A DNA stretch of 64,000 nt from JAUIAI01 sp050633665 (GCA_050633665.1 JBOEGY010000001.1:868001-932000); one strand, 5' to 3'; counted from the first letter of the stretch, positions 17,521-26,497 are shown. Made by a program: numbers and translations. Notes: a model not told the origin generated them from the letters alone.

Positions 17521-18480
17521 TCAGCTCTTCACGCCCAGTTCGTCATAGCATTTCTTCGCGCCCGGATGCAGCGGGATCGCGGCGCCGTCAAGGGCGTTTT
17601 CAAGCTTGACGCGGTTCCAGACTTTTTTGACTTCAGCAAATGTCGCGTGGTTTTCCCAGAAAACCTTGCACATGTTGTAGACCAGTTCGTCAGGTAGATC
17701 CTTGCTGACAACCATATTGGTCACTATGCCCAGCGTTTTGGTGTCTTTCTCGATGCTCTTGTAAACGCCAGCCGGCATGTTGCCTTCAATGTAGCCTGGA
17801 TTGTCTTTGATGATTTGCTGCAATTTGGCTTCCGGCAAACCGATGAAGCGAATACCCGGGCTGTGTTCGAGTTCGAGAAAAGACGCTTGCGGCATGGAGG
17901 TGGCGGCCATGAAGACATCGACGTGACCGTCTTTCACCAATGCAACCGATTCGGAATAGCTGACATGATGAACCGTGCCGCCGTTGGCCTTGATGTCCTT
18001 GAAGTTGTATCCGTAGGACTTCAGAATTGATTCAGCGAATGCAGTGCCAGTCCAGTTTGACTTTCCAGGTGAGATGTTGGCATTTTTCATGTCCTCGAAT
18101 GACTTGATCTTGCTGTCGGTGCGAACAGCGACCTGGAACATTGCCGGGTACAGGGTTGCAAAATGTCGGACGTTATCGTGGGCCTTCTTGAAGTTGCCTT
18201 TGCCGGAATATCCGTTGAAAGCCGTGTGTGCGTAAGACCAGCCGATCTCTGCATCGCCGCCGCCCACTGCCTTGATGTTGCCAATGCCGCCCCCGGACGT
18301 ATTGGACGTTGAGATGCCCTCAACCTTCTCGTCCAGGACCTGCATGATCTTGGCACCCAGTGGATACCAGGATCCACCAGACGGACCTGACACCATACGC
18401 ACGAATGTCTCCGCGTGAGCCGGGGCGGCTGCAGCCGTGACGACGGCGGCAGCAATCATGATCGAAAGCTTTGTTTTCAT
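17521..18480 (-). CDS. TAXI family TRAP transporter solute receptor
   Basis: From ATG 18480 (GGGAG 9 bases upstream) the product has 319 residues with a clear signal peptide (MKTKLSIMIAAAVVTAAAAPAHA). The mature protein starts with FVRMVSGPSGGSWYPLGAKI, the signature ligand-loop of TAXI receptors, followed by NTSGGGIGNIKAVGGGDAEIGWS. TAXI receptors feed fused TRAP permeases, and such a permease follows 115 bp downstream. The ligand family includes glutamate-like acids and other carboxylates, so the substrate is open. The frame extends 14 codons further upstream but without a ribosome site. A sigma70-like promoter lies ahead. Confidence 0.92.
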   Translation of the reverse strand: MKTKLSIMIAAAVVTAAAAPAHAETFVRMVSGPSGGSWYPLGAKIMQVLDEKVEGISTSNTSGGGIGNIKAVGGGDAEIGWSYAHTAFNGYSGKGNFKKAHDNVRHFATLYPAMFQVAVRTDSKIKSFEDMKNANISPGKSNWTGTAFAESILKSYGYNFKDIKANGGTVHHVSYSESVALVKDGHVDVFMAATSMPQASFLELEHSPGIRFIGLPEAKLQQIIKDNPGYIEGNMPAGVYKSIEKDTKTLGIVTNMVVSKDLPDELVYNMCKVFWENHATFAEVKKVWNRVKLENALDGAAIPLHPGAKKCYDELGVKS

Positions 18481-18510
18481 TGGTTTTGTCTCCCTGTTAA
18501 GTTTGAATCC

Positions 18511-18538
18511 AGTATATCTCACGACTACAAACGCACAA
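18511..18538 (-). promoter_or_regulatory. Sigma70-like promoter for TAXI receptor operon
   Basis: On the minus strand TTGTGC (18538-18533) and TATACT (18516-18511) are separated by 16 bases. The expected transcript would begin about 25 bases before the receptor start codon. One mismatch in the -10 box and two or three in the -35 make it plausible but not proven. Confidence 0.45.
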
Positions 18539-18619
18539 CTGCGCCGGCCGTGTACCTGTGATCAAATGCCGCTGAACCGAATTGGGTTTTGCTGCACTGC
18601 AAAATGCCAACTGGGGTAA

Positions 18620-19495
18620 TCAGTCGCTTTCAACCGGCAGATCGGCCTGATTTGACCATTCATTGAGCGAATGATCATAGACCGCAATAGTCTGATGACC
18701 GAGTTGGTGCAGAACGAAGGCGTCAAGCGTGGCGGCAATGCCGCCGCCGCAATAAATGATGACCGGTTTGTCAGAGCTGACGCCAGCTTGCACAAAATGG
18801 CGGCTTGCTGTTGGCGCGGTCACCAGTGTCAGCGTGGACGGGTCGCGTAGCTCGCCAGCGGGCACGTTGACGCTGCCTGGTATTCGTCCGGGCCGGCCGT
18901 ACCGGGCACTGTGGCCTTTGTGAAGCTCTGCGCTCAACGCATTGATGACCGTAGTGCTGTTGCCGTCAATTGCCGTCAAAACCTGGTCGCGGTCGGCAAA
19001 CAGTCCGTCGCGCGCCTGAACCGAAAGTTTTCCTGGCGAATAGTGGTGCTCACCTGATGCGACGGGACGACTTTCCTGTTGCCATTTCTCCCAACCACCA
19101 TCAAGTATGGCGGCGCGGTCAAAACCAATGCTCCGCAGCATCCACCAGATACGGGTTGCCCATTGCATGCTGCCGCGGGAATACAAGATCAAGGACGAAT
19201 TGTCGCTGACGCCCGCCGAGCTCATGCTGGCCGCAAACTGAGCCGGGGTGGGCATCGTGAACCGATAAGCGCTGTCGTTGTCGGATAACTGAGCTTGCAG
19301 ATCAAGAAACGCCGCGCCCGGAACATGGGCAGCCAAAAAATCGTCATGCCCACTGACTACCTGGTAGGGCGTATTCAGGTCGGGTGACTTGAGGTAAGTC
19401 GTGCAGTCATAAATCTGCAAGCCGGGCTTGTTAAGGTTGTCAGCCAACCATTCGGTTGAGACGAGCAATTCCGGGTGCTGGTATGTCGTGAGCAT
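18620..19495 (-). CDS. Tandem rhodanese sulfurtransferase
   Basis: The 291-residue protein has two rhodanese domains (about 10-145 inactive and 165-285 active), the normal layout for thiosulfate or 3-mercaptopyruvate sulfurtransferases. The active-site Cys249 sits in YCGGGIAAT, which differs from the CRKGVT and CGSGVT loops typical of thiosulfate and mercaptopyruvate enzymes, so the donor is uncertain. The first domain has YSRGSMQWATRIWW where the Cys would be. The gene starts 31 bp after the feruloyl-CoA synthetase-like gene on the same strand, so it may ride on that transcript. Its link to aromatic breakdown is unclear. Confidence 0.85.
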   Translation of the reverse strand: MLTTYQHPELLVSTEWLADNLNKPGLQIYDCTTYLKSPDLNTPYQVVSGHDDFLAAHVPGAAFLDLQAQLSDNDSAYRFTMPTPAQFAASMSSAGVSDNSSLILYSRGSMQWATRIWWMLRSIGFDRAAILDGGWEKWQQESRPVASGEHHYSPGKLSVQARDGLFADRDQVLTAIDGNSTTVINALSAELHKGHSARYGRPGRIPGSVNVPAGELRDPSTLTLVTAPTASRHFVQAGVSSDKPVIIYCGGGIAATLDAFVLHQLGHQTIAVYDHSLNEWSNQADLPVESD

Positions 19496-19526
19496 CTGAC
19501 GAGCTTACCATTTGATTCTGTTCTGA

Positions 19527-21371
19527 TCAGTCAATCCGGATGAAAGCCCGCGGATCATCACCATTGAGTTCTGCCAGTTCTGCGCTTCGATTCTGTAAGA
19601 CCGCTCGCTGGTTGATATAGCCTTTGTCGGTTATTTCTCCCGCGTCCACAGCCGGCGGATCGGCCAATAATTTTGCTCTGGTGGCGAATTTTGAGCTACC
19701 TCCGCCCGTTCGTTTCAGCGTCGCCAGACCAGCGGTAACATGATCGCAGACGTTTTGACTGGCGAGCACCTCGGCGATTGGCGCGGAATCGGCCAGATTC
19801 GCAATCTGTCGGCACGCCGGAATGTTCGGAAAGACGAGGAAGGCAATGTCTTTTTGATTATGGCTTCCGACGACGATGTCCTGGGCGACCGGCGCCAGCG
19901 CGGCAATGCCTTCGAGACGGAGCTGGCCAACATGGACAAACGTACCGGAGGCTAGTTTGAAGTCTTCGGCAATCCGCCCGTCAAAGAACAGACCGGCGCT
20001 CGGATTTTCAGGGTCGGCCAGCCGTACGGCATCGCCGATCTTATAAAAACCTTCCGTGTCGAATGCCGCTGTTGTCTGTTTCGGATTGCGCCAGTAGCCG
20101 GGTGTGACATGCGTGCCACGAACCCGGACTTCGTATTTGTGATCGGTCGGGACAAGTTTCAGTTCCACGCCGGGTACGGGTACGCCGATATTGCCGCTGC
20201 GTTTAGCCTGAAAGTGGCAGTCGGTGGCTAACGGTGAGGTTTCGGTAGACCCCCAGGCTCCGACCATTGGCGTCAGCTCACCAGTCGTTTGCATCGACAA
20301 TTCACTGAGCTGCTCCCATGCGCTCTGGGACAGTGCCGCTGCGGCATAACAGATTACTTTGACATTTTCAAAGAACGCCTGCTTGAGTTCCTGATCGCTC
20401 ACCATTGCGGTCAACAACATTTCGTAGCCGCGCGGAACGTTAAAGCAGAGGGTTGGTTTGACGGACTTTAGATTGGCTGCGGTAACTCCTATCAGGTGCG
20501 GCGCCGGGCGCCCTGAGTCAATATAAAGAGAGCCGCCGTTTCGTAGCACCAGATTGAAGTTGTGGTTGGCGCCAAATGTGTGGCTCCACGGCAGCCAGTC
20601 GACAATAACCGGGGGACTGTGCTCGAGAAACGGCCAGTGAGTTGCCCGTGCTTCCTGACTGTCAGTGAGCATCCGGTGAGTGTTAATGACCGCCTTCGGG
20701 TTGCCGGTCGAGCCGGAAGTGAACAGAAAGCGGGCGATCGTATCGGGGGTGGTCTGCGCAAACGCGGCGTCTACCGCCTGATCATCGCAATGCTCGAAAA
20801 CTGTTCCGGCCAGGCGCGCCTGGTTTTTTTCTGCACGGCCCGCGAGAACAACAGCCTGGTGCGTGGCCGCTATTTTGCTTAAGGCGACTTCGTATTGTTC
20901 GGCGTCAGCGACGTAGATGGCGCCGGGCGTGAGCAAGGCAATCATTGCGCGTAGCTTTTCATGGTCGGAGGACATCAGCGAATACGCCGACGAAATAGTT
21001 GCGACCGGAATACCGACCAGCATCGCGGCCACTGCCAGCAAGCCGTGTTCAATTGAGTTGTCGGAAAGAATCACCAGGGGTCTTTGCGCGCTTAGTCCCG
21101 TTTGCAGCATCCAGGTTGCGGCGGCACGTGCCTGCTGCCAGGCCTGACCATAGGTCAGCGTTGACCAATCTTGCTCAGCGTTTGGTCGCTCGGCCAGAAA
21201 AACCCGCTCAGGCGTTTCGCCAGCCCAATGCTGCAACCAGCGTCCAACGCTGCGCACGCCTTGCCTGAACGGCAGACCGGAGCGCAAGACAATGGTGCCG
21301 TCCTGGCGGTTCTCTAGCGAGACTTTCGGGATTGCGAAGAGGTTTGATTCTTGCGATTTTGCTTGATTCAT
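19527..21371 (-). CDS. fcs: Feruloyl-CoA synthetase-like AMP-forming acid-CoA ligase
   Basis: This is a 614-residue ANL-family adenylate-forming ligase. The P-loop LFTSGSTGNPKAVINTH occupies 217-233. An aromatic-acid-binding region (VDWLPWSHTFGANHNFNL), the A5 motif GAWGSTETSP and the A8 region GLFFDGRIAEDFKLASGTFV follow. The WLPWSHTFG and GRIAEDFKLxxGTFV patterns are those of feruloyl-CoA synthetases, which turn ferulate, caffeate or coumarate plus ATP and CoA into the CoA ester. It starts 14 bp after the thiolase stop, in one operon divergent from a MarR gene. The family and the neighbours agree, though the exact hydroxycinnamate or other aryl acid is not certain. Confidence 0.8.
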   Translation of the reverse strand: MNQAKSQESNLFAIPKVSLENRQDGTIVLRSGLPFRQGVRSVGRWLQHWAGETPERVFLAERPNAEQDWSTLTYGQAWQQARAAATWMLQTGLSAQRPLVILSDNSIEHGLLAVAAMLVGIPVATISSAYSLMSSDHEKLRAMIALLTPGAIYVADAEQYEVALSKIAATHQAVVLAGRAEKNQARLAGTVFEHCDDQAVDAAFAQTTPDTIARFLFTSGSTGNPKAVINTHRMLTDSQEARATHWPFLEHSPPVIVDWLPWSHTFGANHNFNLVLRNGGSLYIDSGRPAPHLIGVTAANLKSVKPTLCFNVPRGYEMLLTAMVSDQELKQAFFENVKVICYAAAALSQSAWEQLSELSMQTTGELTPMVGAWGSTETSPLATDCHFQAKRSGNIGVPVPGVELKLVPTDHKYEVRVRGTHVTPGYWRNPKQTTAAFDTEGFYKIGDAVRLADPENPSAGLFFDGRIAEDFKLASGTFVHVGQLRLEGIAALAPVAQDIVVGSHNQKDIAFLVFPNIPACRQIANLADSAPIAEVLASQNVCDHVTAGLATLKRTGGGSSKFATRAKLLADPPAVDAGEITDKGYINQRAVLQNRSAELAELNGDDPRAFIRID

Positions 21372-21385
21372 GGTCTGGTCGGCTC

Positions 21386-22588
21386 CTATGCGTCGGTTAC
21401 GCTCAAAATCAGCGACATGGCGCTGTCACCTGCTGCGCAACCTTGAAACAACCCCAGGCCACCCCCGCGAATGACCAGCTCTTCAATTAACTCAATAACA
21501 GACCGCACGGCAGTCGGTCCCTGTGGATGACCCCATATCAGCGAGCTCCCGTAATGATTCATGTCGTGCCAGTCGATACCCATCGCTCGGGCAAAAGAAA
21601 TATCGTTAACAGCAAAAGGGTTATGCGACTTGAAGGCATCGATCTGGCCGACGCTCAGGCCGGCTTGATCGAGTGCATGTTGCGCCGCCCGAATTGGCGC
21701 AGCCGGCATGTATCCTTTTTCCTCTCGGCCCTGGCCATACGAAAGAATTTCAATGACGATTGACCGGTCACGGCTGAGTTCGGCGGCCATCTCCCTGGTG
21801 CGAGTGACGATCGCGCCAGCGACACCGTCAGCGGGATGAGTCTGGGAACCGTAGGTGACGGTGCCATCGTCGAGCACCGGTGCCAATCTGGCCAGACCTG
21901 CTGCAGTTGTCGGCGTGATCCCCGTGTCTCCGTCCAGCTCGGTCACGGTTTTTCGGAATCGTTGATCGGGCACTTCAAATGGCAACACCATGAAGCGCCG
22001 CAGAAATGCGTTGTCATGGGCGAGGGCTTGCTGGTATTGCTCGTAACGGGTCAGCACCAGTTCATGTTGCTCGGCAGTTTCAATGCGATCCCGACGGGCG
22101 ACGTTTTCGGCGGTATTGATCATTCCGCACCTGGCCCACGGGTCCGACGAGAAGCTATCCAGGACACAGTTTTCCGAATCGGCTGTTCCGCCTGCTTCAG
22201 AGGGCGCGGGATAAACGAGATGGGCGCCGTTGGAGCAGCGGTCGCCCGACACAACCAGCGCGCAGCTTGCTGCGCCTGTGGCCAACTCGGCCGCCGCGGC
22301 AGCAAAGAGCCGGGTGCCGGTTGCGCACGCTTGATTGATCGTCGGGCCGGTCAGGTGTTCCGCCCCGATCAACCCGGCAAACCACGGAAACCCATAAAAC
22401 GATGATTTCTGCGGAATCGTGAGACCGAAAGCACCGAAGTCAAAGACATCGGTTGCAATGTTTCTGGCCTGTAGTGCGTGTTGGGTGACATGCGCAGCAA
22501 ATTTGATCGCATGTAGATGCGCCAGTTCCCGCTGCCAGCGGGCGAACGGGCTTGACCAGTATCCGCCATAAGGAATGAAAGCATTCAT
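21386..22588 (-). CDS. Thiolase family protein (SCP-x/DitF-like)
   Basis: The 400-residue thiolase has the nucleophile Cys88 in NQACATGTRL, the His in IWGHPQGPTAVR (His354) and the second Cys in QGCAAGDSAM (Cys384). In place of the usual NEAFA there is SHNPFAVND (His322-Asn323), as in SCP2-thiolase-like and DitF-like members. It should cleave a 3-ketoacyl-CoA with CoA, here most likely the aryl-3-ketopropionyl-CoA made after feruloyl-CoA-type activation. It is first in the operon thiolase-fcs-rhodanese. The promoter region is shared with the divergent marR and contains an AT-rich palindrome. A DUF35 partner, common with this thiolase type, is not present nearby. Confidence 0.85.
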   Translation of the reverse strand: MNAFIPYGGYWSSPFARWQRELAHLHAIKFAAHVTQHALQARNIATDVFDFGAFGLTIPQKSSFYGFPWFAGLIGAEHLTGPTINQACATGTRLFAAAAAELATGAASCALVVSGDRCSNGAHLVYPAPSEAGGTADSENCVLDSFSSDPWARCGMINTAENVARRDRIETAEQHELVLTRYEQYQQALAHDNAFLRRFMVLPFEVPDQRFRKTVTELDGDTGITPTTAAGLARLAPVLDDGTVTYGSQTHPADGVAGAIVTRTREMAAELSRDRSIVIEILSYGQGREEKGYMPAAPIRAAQHALDQAGLSVGQIDAFKSHNPFAVNDISFARAMGIDWHDMNHYGSSLIWGHPQGPTAVRSVIELIEELVIRGGGLGLFQGCAAGDSAMSLILSVTDA

Positions 22589-22674
22589 TGTTGTCTCTGG
22601 TTCTTTGGCGGCCGGGTTTTGGCTGCCAGTTATTGCTGCACTGCAGCTTGTGCTCTGCGTTAGCCTTATATAAT

Positions 22675-22684
22675 ACTTATAAGT
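22675..22684. promoter_or_regulatory. AT-rich palindrome, candidate MarR operator
   Basis: ACTTATAAGT is a perfect 10-bp palindrome lying in the 152-bp gap between the divergent thiolase and marR genes. It overlaps TATAAT (22669-22674), a perfect -10 hexamer reading toward marR. MarR proteins usually bind such palindromes over divergent promoters, so repression of both operons from this site is likely. It is the only strongly AT-rich stretch in the gap. Confidence 0.55.
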
Positions 22685-22740
22685 TATAACAAATCAAGAC
22701 ATCAAGAGATGGCACTCACTTTGGCGCGGGCAGAACAGAC

Positions 22741-23193
22741 TTGAACAAGCAAGGCAATGACGATACGTTTCAGTGGGGCGCTCTGGGCGAATCCCTCGGT
22801 TTTCACGTTCGCCTGGCAGAAAACGCCAGTGCTCAAATCATGGCGAGCCTACTTGGCTCCGAGAAACTGACCGCTGCGCAACTGACGGCTATTGAGCTGA
22901 TCGGATGTAACCCTGGTGTGCAGCCCGGCAGACTGGCCAAAGCGATGGCACTGGAGCCGTCGAATCTTGCTTCAATGTTGCGTCGCCTGGAGGCAGCCCG
23001 ATTAATTCGGACTGAAGCCGGTCAAGACCGCAGAACCCGTGTAGTCTCGCTAACATCAGAAGGCCAGCAGGTCCGGGCCGACGGGGAACGATTGATTGCG
23101 CATCACCAGCGCCTCTCAACCCGATTGCTGAGCCGAACCGAAAAGCGTCAGCTCATTGGTCTGTTGCAAAAGATGGCTGCTGGTCCTGAATAA
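22741..23193 (+). CDS. MarR family transcriptional regulator
   Basis: The 150-residue protein has a central winged helix-turn-helix: LTAAQLTAIELIGCNPGVQPGRLAKAMALEPSNLASML in pieces, then a wing with AGQDRRTRVVSLT, flanked by dimerisation helices. The start codon is TTG. It faces the thiolase-fcs operon and precedes the TRAP importer genes by 40 bp on its own strand. In ferulate and coumarate clusters a MarR repressor that releases DNA on binding the hydroxycinnamoyl-CoA is typical (FerC/CouR type). The same role here is inferred from position. The candidate operator lies about 60 bp upstream. Confidence 0.88.
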   Translation: MNKQGNDDTFQWGALGESLGFHVRLAENASAQIMASLLGSEKLTAAQLTAIELIGCNPGVQPGRLAKAMALEPSNLASMLRRLEAARLIRTEAGQDRRTRVVSLTSEGQQVRADGERLIAHHQRLSTRLLSRTEKRQLIGLLQKMAAGPE

Positions 23194-23233
23194 CAGATAA
23201 GAGACACAACGACTAAAACCAAGGAGACTCACC

Positions 23234-24208
23234 ATGAAGCCCGTTATCCGTGTCGCTGTATTTGCCGCTGCTTTGGGTGTTGCCAGCGCAGTTACGCCGT
23301 ATGTTGCCGACGCCCATGCCGCAGAGATTCGTGCGGCTAGTTGTTTTCCCAAGGGGTCGTTTTTTTCTCGGCGTTTTGAAATGATTCTGGCAGATCTTCA
23401 GAAGGCCGGCGTAAAAATTAAGTATCTGGGCGGGGCGCCAGCTATTGGTAGTCCGTTTACGCTGGTGCAGAAAATGTCCCGTGGCGCATTCGATCTGGTC
23501 AGTTGTACCGGTGCCTATTATGGCAATGTTCTACCAGAAGCCGATGCCATAAAGATGTTCGAAGTTTCGCCCGCTGAAAGCCGGCAGAACGGTTCTTTCG
23601 ATTACGTGGCTAAACTGCATCGCGAAAAGAACATGGAATACCTCGGGCGGATTCATAGTGCTGAGAAGTTTCATTTGTACCTGGGTAAGGGGAAATCCAT
23701 CTCAAAGCCTGACCTCAGCGGCTTGAATTTACGCACGGCTCCGATATACCGAGCTTTTTTCGAGTCGCTGGGTGCCACCACCCAGCGGTCGAACCTTGCG
23801 CAAATCTATACGTATATGGAAAACGGCACGGTAGCCGGTTACGGCTGGCCGGTAACCGGCTTATTGCCAGATTGGCACAAAGTGACGGCTTACCGGGTTG
23901 ACCCTGGGTTTTATCAGGCTGATATCAACATGCTTTTTAATGCCCGTGCCTTTGACAAGCTGTCCGATCAGGACAAAGCCGCGATTGCCAGAGTAGTCAT
24001 CGCCTGGGAAGACAAAGGCTATGAACTAGGCCAACAAGACTCCGTGAAAGCCCTGGCCGCCCAGGAAGCCAAAGGCATCAAGCCAATTCGATTCAGTGCA
24101 GAGCAAGAGGCTGCCTGGTCCAAACAGGCCCGGGATGCCGGTTGGGCCAGTATTATCGAAACCAGCCCGCAACACGGTAAGAAGCTACGCGAACTGATGT
24201 CCAAGTAG
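23234..24208 (+). CDS. TRAP transporter DctP-type solute-binding protein
   Basis: The 324-residue periplasmic protein has a signal peptide ending ADAHA-AE, and the start is backed by AAGGAG. The body follows DctP-family proteins: a first strand EIRAASCFPKGS, the central LSGLNLRTAPIYRAFFESLGA (the region that holds the ligand-binding Arg) and YMENGTVAGYGWPV. It should capture an organic acid for the DctQM permease encoded next. Adjacent marR and the aryl-CoA genes suggest an aromatic acid, as for TarP-type p-coumarate importers. That is inference, and the binding pocket cannot be read from sequence alone. Confidence 0.88.
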   Translation: MKPVIRVAVFAAALGVASAVTPYVADAHAAEIRAASCFPKGSFFSRRFEMILADLQKAGVKIKYLGGAPAIGSPFTLVQKMSRGAFDLVSCTGAYYGNVLPEADAIKMFEVSPAESRQNGSFDYVAKLHREKNMEYLGRIHSAEKFHLYLGKGKSISKPDLSGLNLRTAPIYRAFFESLGATTQRSNLAQIYTYMENGTVAGYGWPVTGLLPDWHKVTAYRVDPGFYQADINMLFNARAFDKLSDQDKAAIARVVIAWEDKGYELGQQDSVKALAAQEAKGIKPIRFSAEQEAAWSKQARDAGWASIIETSPQHGKKLRELMSK

Positions 24209-24243
24209 TGTTGTCCCAGTAACATTGCTCAGGGCTCAACGGA

Positions 24244-24756
24244 ATGGCATGGCTTAAGTCTTATCGCGCTTTTACATCGTTTCTCGGCACAGTGGTCGGC
24301 CTGTGTTTTGGTGCGATAGCCGTGCTGATTCCGCTCGACATGTTGTTGCGGGGGACGGGTGCCGGCAGCATGCCCTGGCTCAGTGAGGTGGTTGAGTATT
24401 CGATTTTTGCCGGTGTGTTTCTCGCCGCCCCGTGGGTGTTGGCCGAGAATGGTCATGTGCGGGTAGATCTACTTAGTGCCGCACTTTCGCCGGCGCAAGC
24501 GCGGCGGCTGGAGATCGGGTTGGCAATACTGGGATTCTCGATCTGTCTGGCGTTCATCGGCATCGCGATCGCTGGCACTCTGGATGCCTTTGAGTTTGGC
24601 GCCGTGATCCGCCGCAGTCTGGCTGTTCCGGAGTGGTGGTTACTGGGCTTGTTTGTTGTTGCGATGAGCCTGATGGCGGTTGAGTTTCTGATCAGGGTTC
24701 GTCTGATCTGGTCCGGTGGGCTTTCCGAGCTGACTGCTCACACTGATGGGTTCTAA
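24244..24756 (+). CDS. TRAP transporter small permease (DctQ)
   Basis: The 170-residue protein has four hydrophobic helices (about 13-35, 50-70, 92-115 and 133-152). The second carries the conserved WLSEVVEYSIFAGVFLAAPWVL and ENGHVRVD that mark DctQ subunits. It lies 35 bp after the receptor gene and its stop is directly followed by the ATG of the large subunit with no gap, so the two permease subunits are coupled. It forms the membrane complex with the next protein. Confidence 0.9.
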   Translation: MAWLKSYRAFTSFLGTVVGLCFGAIAVLIPLDMLLRGTGAGSMPWLSEVVEYSIFAGVFLAAPWVLAENGHVRVDLLSAALSPAQARRLEIGLAILGFSICLAFIGIAIAGTLDAFEFGAVIRRSLAVPEWWLLGLFVVAMSLMAVEFLIRVRLIWSGGLSELTAHTDGF

Positions 24757-26088
24757 ATGAGCTGGCCGCTTGCTCTTGCACTAATGATGGCGTTGGTCTG
24801 TGTGCCCTTGTTCGCCGGCCTGCCGGTAGCGCTGGCGTTTTTTCTGGCCAACATCGTTGGGACCTGGCTCTTCATGGGCGGATTTGCCGGCTTGTCAGTG
24901 ATGCCGATGGAGTATGTCTTCGCGATCGGCAAGTTTTCGCTGGTACCGATAATTTTATTCATCCTGATGGGTGAGTTGCTGCTTCACACTGGCGTAGCGT
25001 ATCGTGCGATCGGCGCCATCGACCAGCTGATCAGGCGGGTTCCGGGCCGCCTGGCTGTGGTTTCTATTGCCGGTGGGTCAGTGTTCTCGTCTTTGTCGGG
25101 CTCGACCATTGCCAACACTGCCATTCTCGGCAGTGTGCTACTACCAGACATGTTGGAGCGCGGTTATGACCGTCGCTTTGCAATGGGCCCCATCATGGCG
25201 GTTGGTGGCATTGCTATGTTGATTCCGCCGTCAGCGCTCGCAGTGCTTCTGGCCAGTCTGGCCGAGTATTCGATCAAGGAAGTCCTGATGGCTGGCATAG
25301 TGCCCGGCATCCTGATGGCCGGGCTGTTTCTAGTTTACGTTGTCGTGCGGGCAATGGTTTCGCCGAGTCTGGCTCCAGTTGATGATGCCTCTGATTCGGC
25401 CTTTGCCGGCCGCTCGTTGCGGACGCGGTTTGTGCCGTTTGCTCGAGATGTGTTGCCGTTGCTGATTGTTTTTGTAGTGGTTGTTGGCAGCATTTTCTTC
25501 AGATTGGCTTCGCCAACCGAGTCGGCGGCTCTGGGTTGCCTCGCCTCATTGATGCTCTGTCTGGTCTACCGTGCGCTGACCTGGAAAAACCTGAGCAAAA
25601 CGCTGCGCGAGACAGCGCGAGTCTCGACGATGATCCTGTTCATCATCGCGGGCTCACTGACTTTTTCGCAAATTCTGCAGGTATCCGGGGCGACTCAAGG
25701 CCTGCTGGAATGGGTCAGCCAGTTTGGTTTGTCGTCCTTGGGTACGGTCGTTCTAATGATGGCAATACTGCTATTTCTGGGCGCATTCATGGATCAGGTC
25801 AGCATGTTGTTGCTGACGCTGCCATTCTTTCTGCCGTTAGCGGCCGAGCAGGGCATTGATATCCTGTGGTTGCTGGTTCTGGTGTTAATTGCGATGGAAG
25901 TCAGCTTGCTGACCCCGCCGTTCGGACTGCTGCTATATGTCATGAAAGGCATTGCGCCGCCCGGAACACGCCTGATTGAAATTTACCAGGCGGCTCTGCC
26001 TTATATCGCGATTGAATTGCTGGTGTTGGCGTTGTTGATTGTCTGGCCTGCACTGGCAACTTTTTTGCCAACCGTATTGCTGCGCTAG
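24757..26088 (+). CDS. TRAP transporter large permease (DctM)
   Basis: The 443-residue protein has about 12 hydrophobic segments. The family signatures are present: PVALAFFLANIVG near the start, FSSLSGSTIANTAILGSVLLPDM (about 109-131), AVGGIAMLIPPSALAVLLA and a matching C-terminal half with LTPPFGLLLYVMKGI. Length is slightly above the usual 425. It completes a DctPQM system whose genes run in receptor, small, large order downstream of marR. Transport is secondary, driven by a sodium or proton gradient. The stop faces the end of a convergent PcaC-like gene. Confidence 0.93.
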   Translation: MSWPLALALMMALVCVPLFAGLPVALAFFLANIVGTWLFMGGFAGLSVMPMEYVFAIGKFSLVPIILFILMGELLLHTGVAYRAIGAIDQLIRRVPGRLAVVSIAGGSVFSSLSGSTIANTAILGSVLLPDMLERGYDRRFAMGPIMAVGGIAMLIPPSALAVLLASLAEYSIKEVLMAGIVPGILMAGLFLVYVVVRAMVSPSLAPVDDASDSAFAGRSLRTRFVPFARDVLPLLIVFVVVVGSIFFRLASPTESAALGCLASLMLCLVYRALTWKNLSKTLRETARVSTMILFIIAGSLTFSQILQVSGATQGLLEWVSQFGLSSLGTVVLMMAILLFLGAFMDQVSMLLLTLPFFLPLAAEQGIDILWLLVLVLIAMEVSLLTPPFGLLLYVMKGIAPPGTRLIEIYQAALPYIAIELLVLALLIVWPALATFLPTVLLR

Positions 26089-26116
26089 GAATGTACGGTT
26101 GTTTGTTTTTGGCGGG

Positions 26117-26497
26117 TTACAGCAAGCCTTGCTCTTCCAGGACTTTGCGAGCAACCCGAAAACACTCCAGCGACTGGGGTACGCCGCAATAAATGGCCAC
26201 GACATGAATGATGGCCTGGATTTCTTCTTTGCTGACGCCGTTGTTCAGTGCGCCGCGGCAATGAAGCTCCCATTCGTGCATTTTGCCCAGTGCGCCGATC
26301 ATGGCCAGATTCATCATTGAGCGCGTCTTGACGTCGATTGTTTCATCCCCCCAACCGAAGCCCCAGGCCCATTCAGTCATTGCGTGCTGAAACGGACGGG
26401 TGAAGTCATCTGCTTTGTTGAGGGTGTTTTCCACATATTCATCACCGAGAGTTGCTTTGCGCTTAGCCAGGCCTTTTTCGAAAAGAGATTGATCCAT
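26117..26497 (-). CDS. Carboxymuconolactone decarboxylase family, PcaC-like
   Basis: At 126 residues it matches the single-domain PcaC length. It keeps the layout KGLAKRKATLGDEYV, FTRPFQHAMTEWAWGFGWG, RSMMNLAMIGALGKMHEWELHCRGALNNGVSKEEI and IYCGVPQS. PcaC decarboxylates 4-carboxymuconolactone in the beta-ketoadipate path of protocatechuate. The canonical AhpD-type CxxC is absent, as in PcaC, and a single Cys lies in IYCGVP. No pcaB, pcaD or ring-cleavage gene is in the window, so the precise reaction remains open. Its place next to an aromatic-acid cluster supports a decarboxylase role. Confidence 0.75.
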   Translation of the reverse strand: MDQSLFEKGLAKRKATLGDEYVENTLNKADDFTRPFQHAMTEWAWGFGWGDETIDVKTRSMMNLAMIGALGKMHEWELHCRGALNNGVSKEEIQAIIHVVAIYCGVPQSLECFRVARKVLEEQGLL

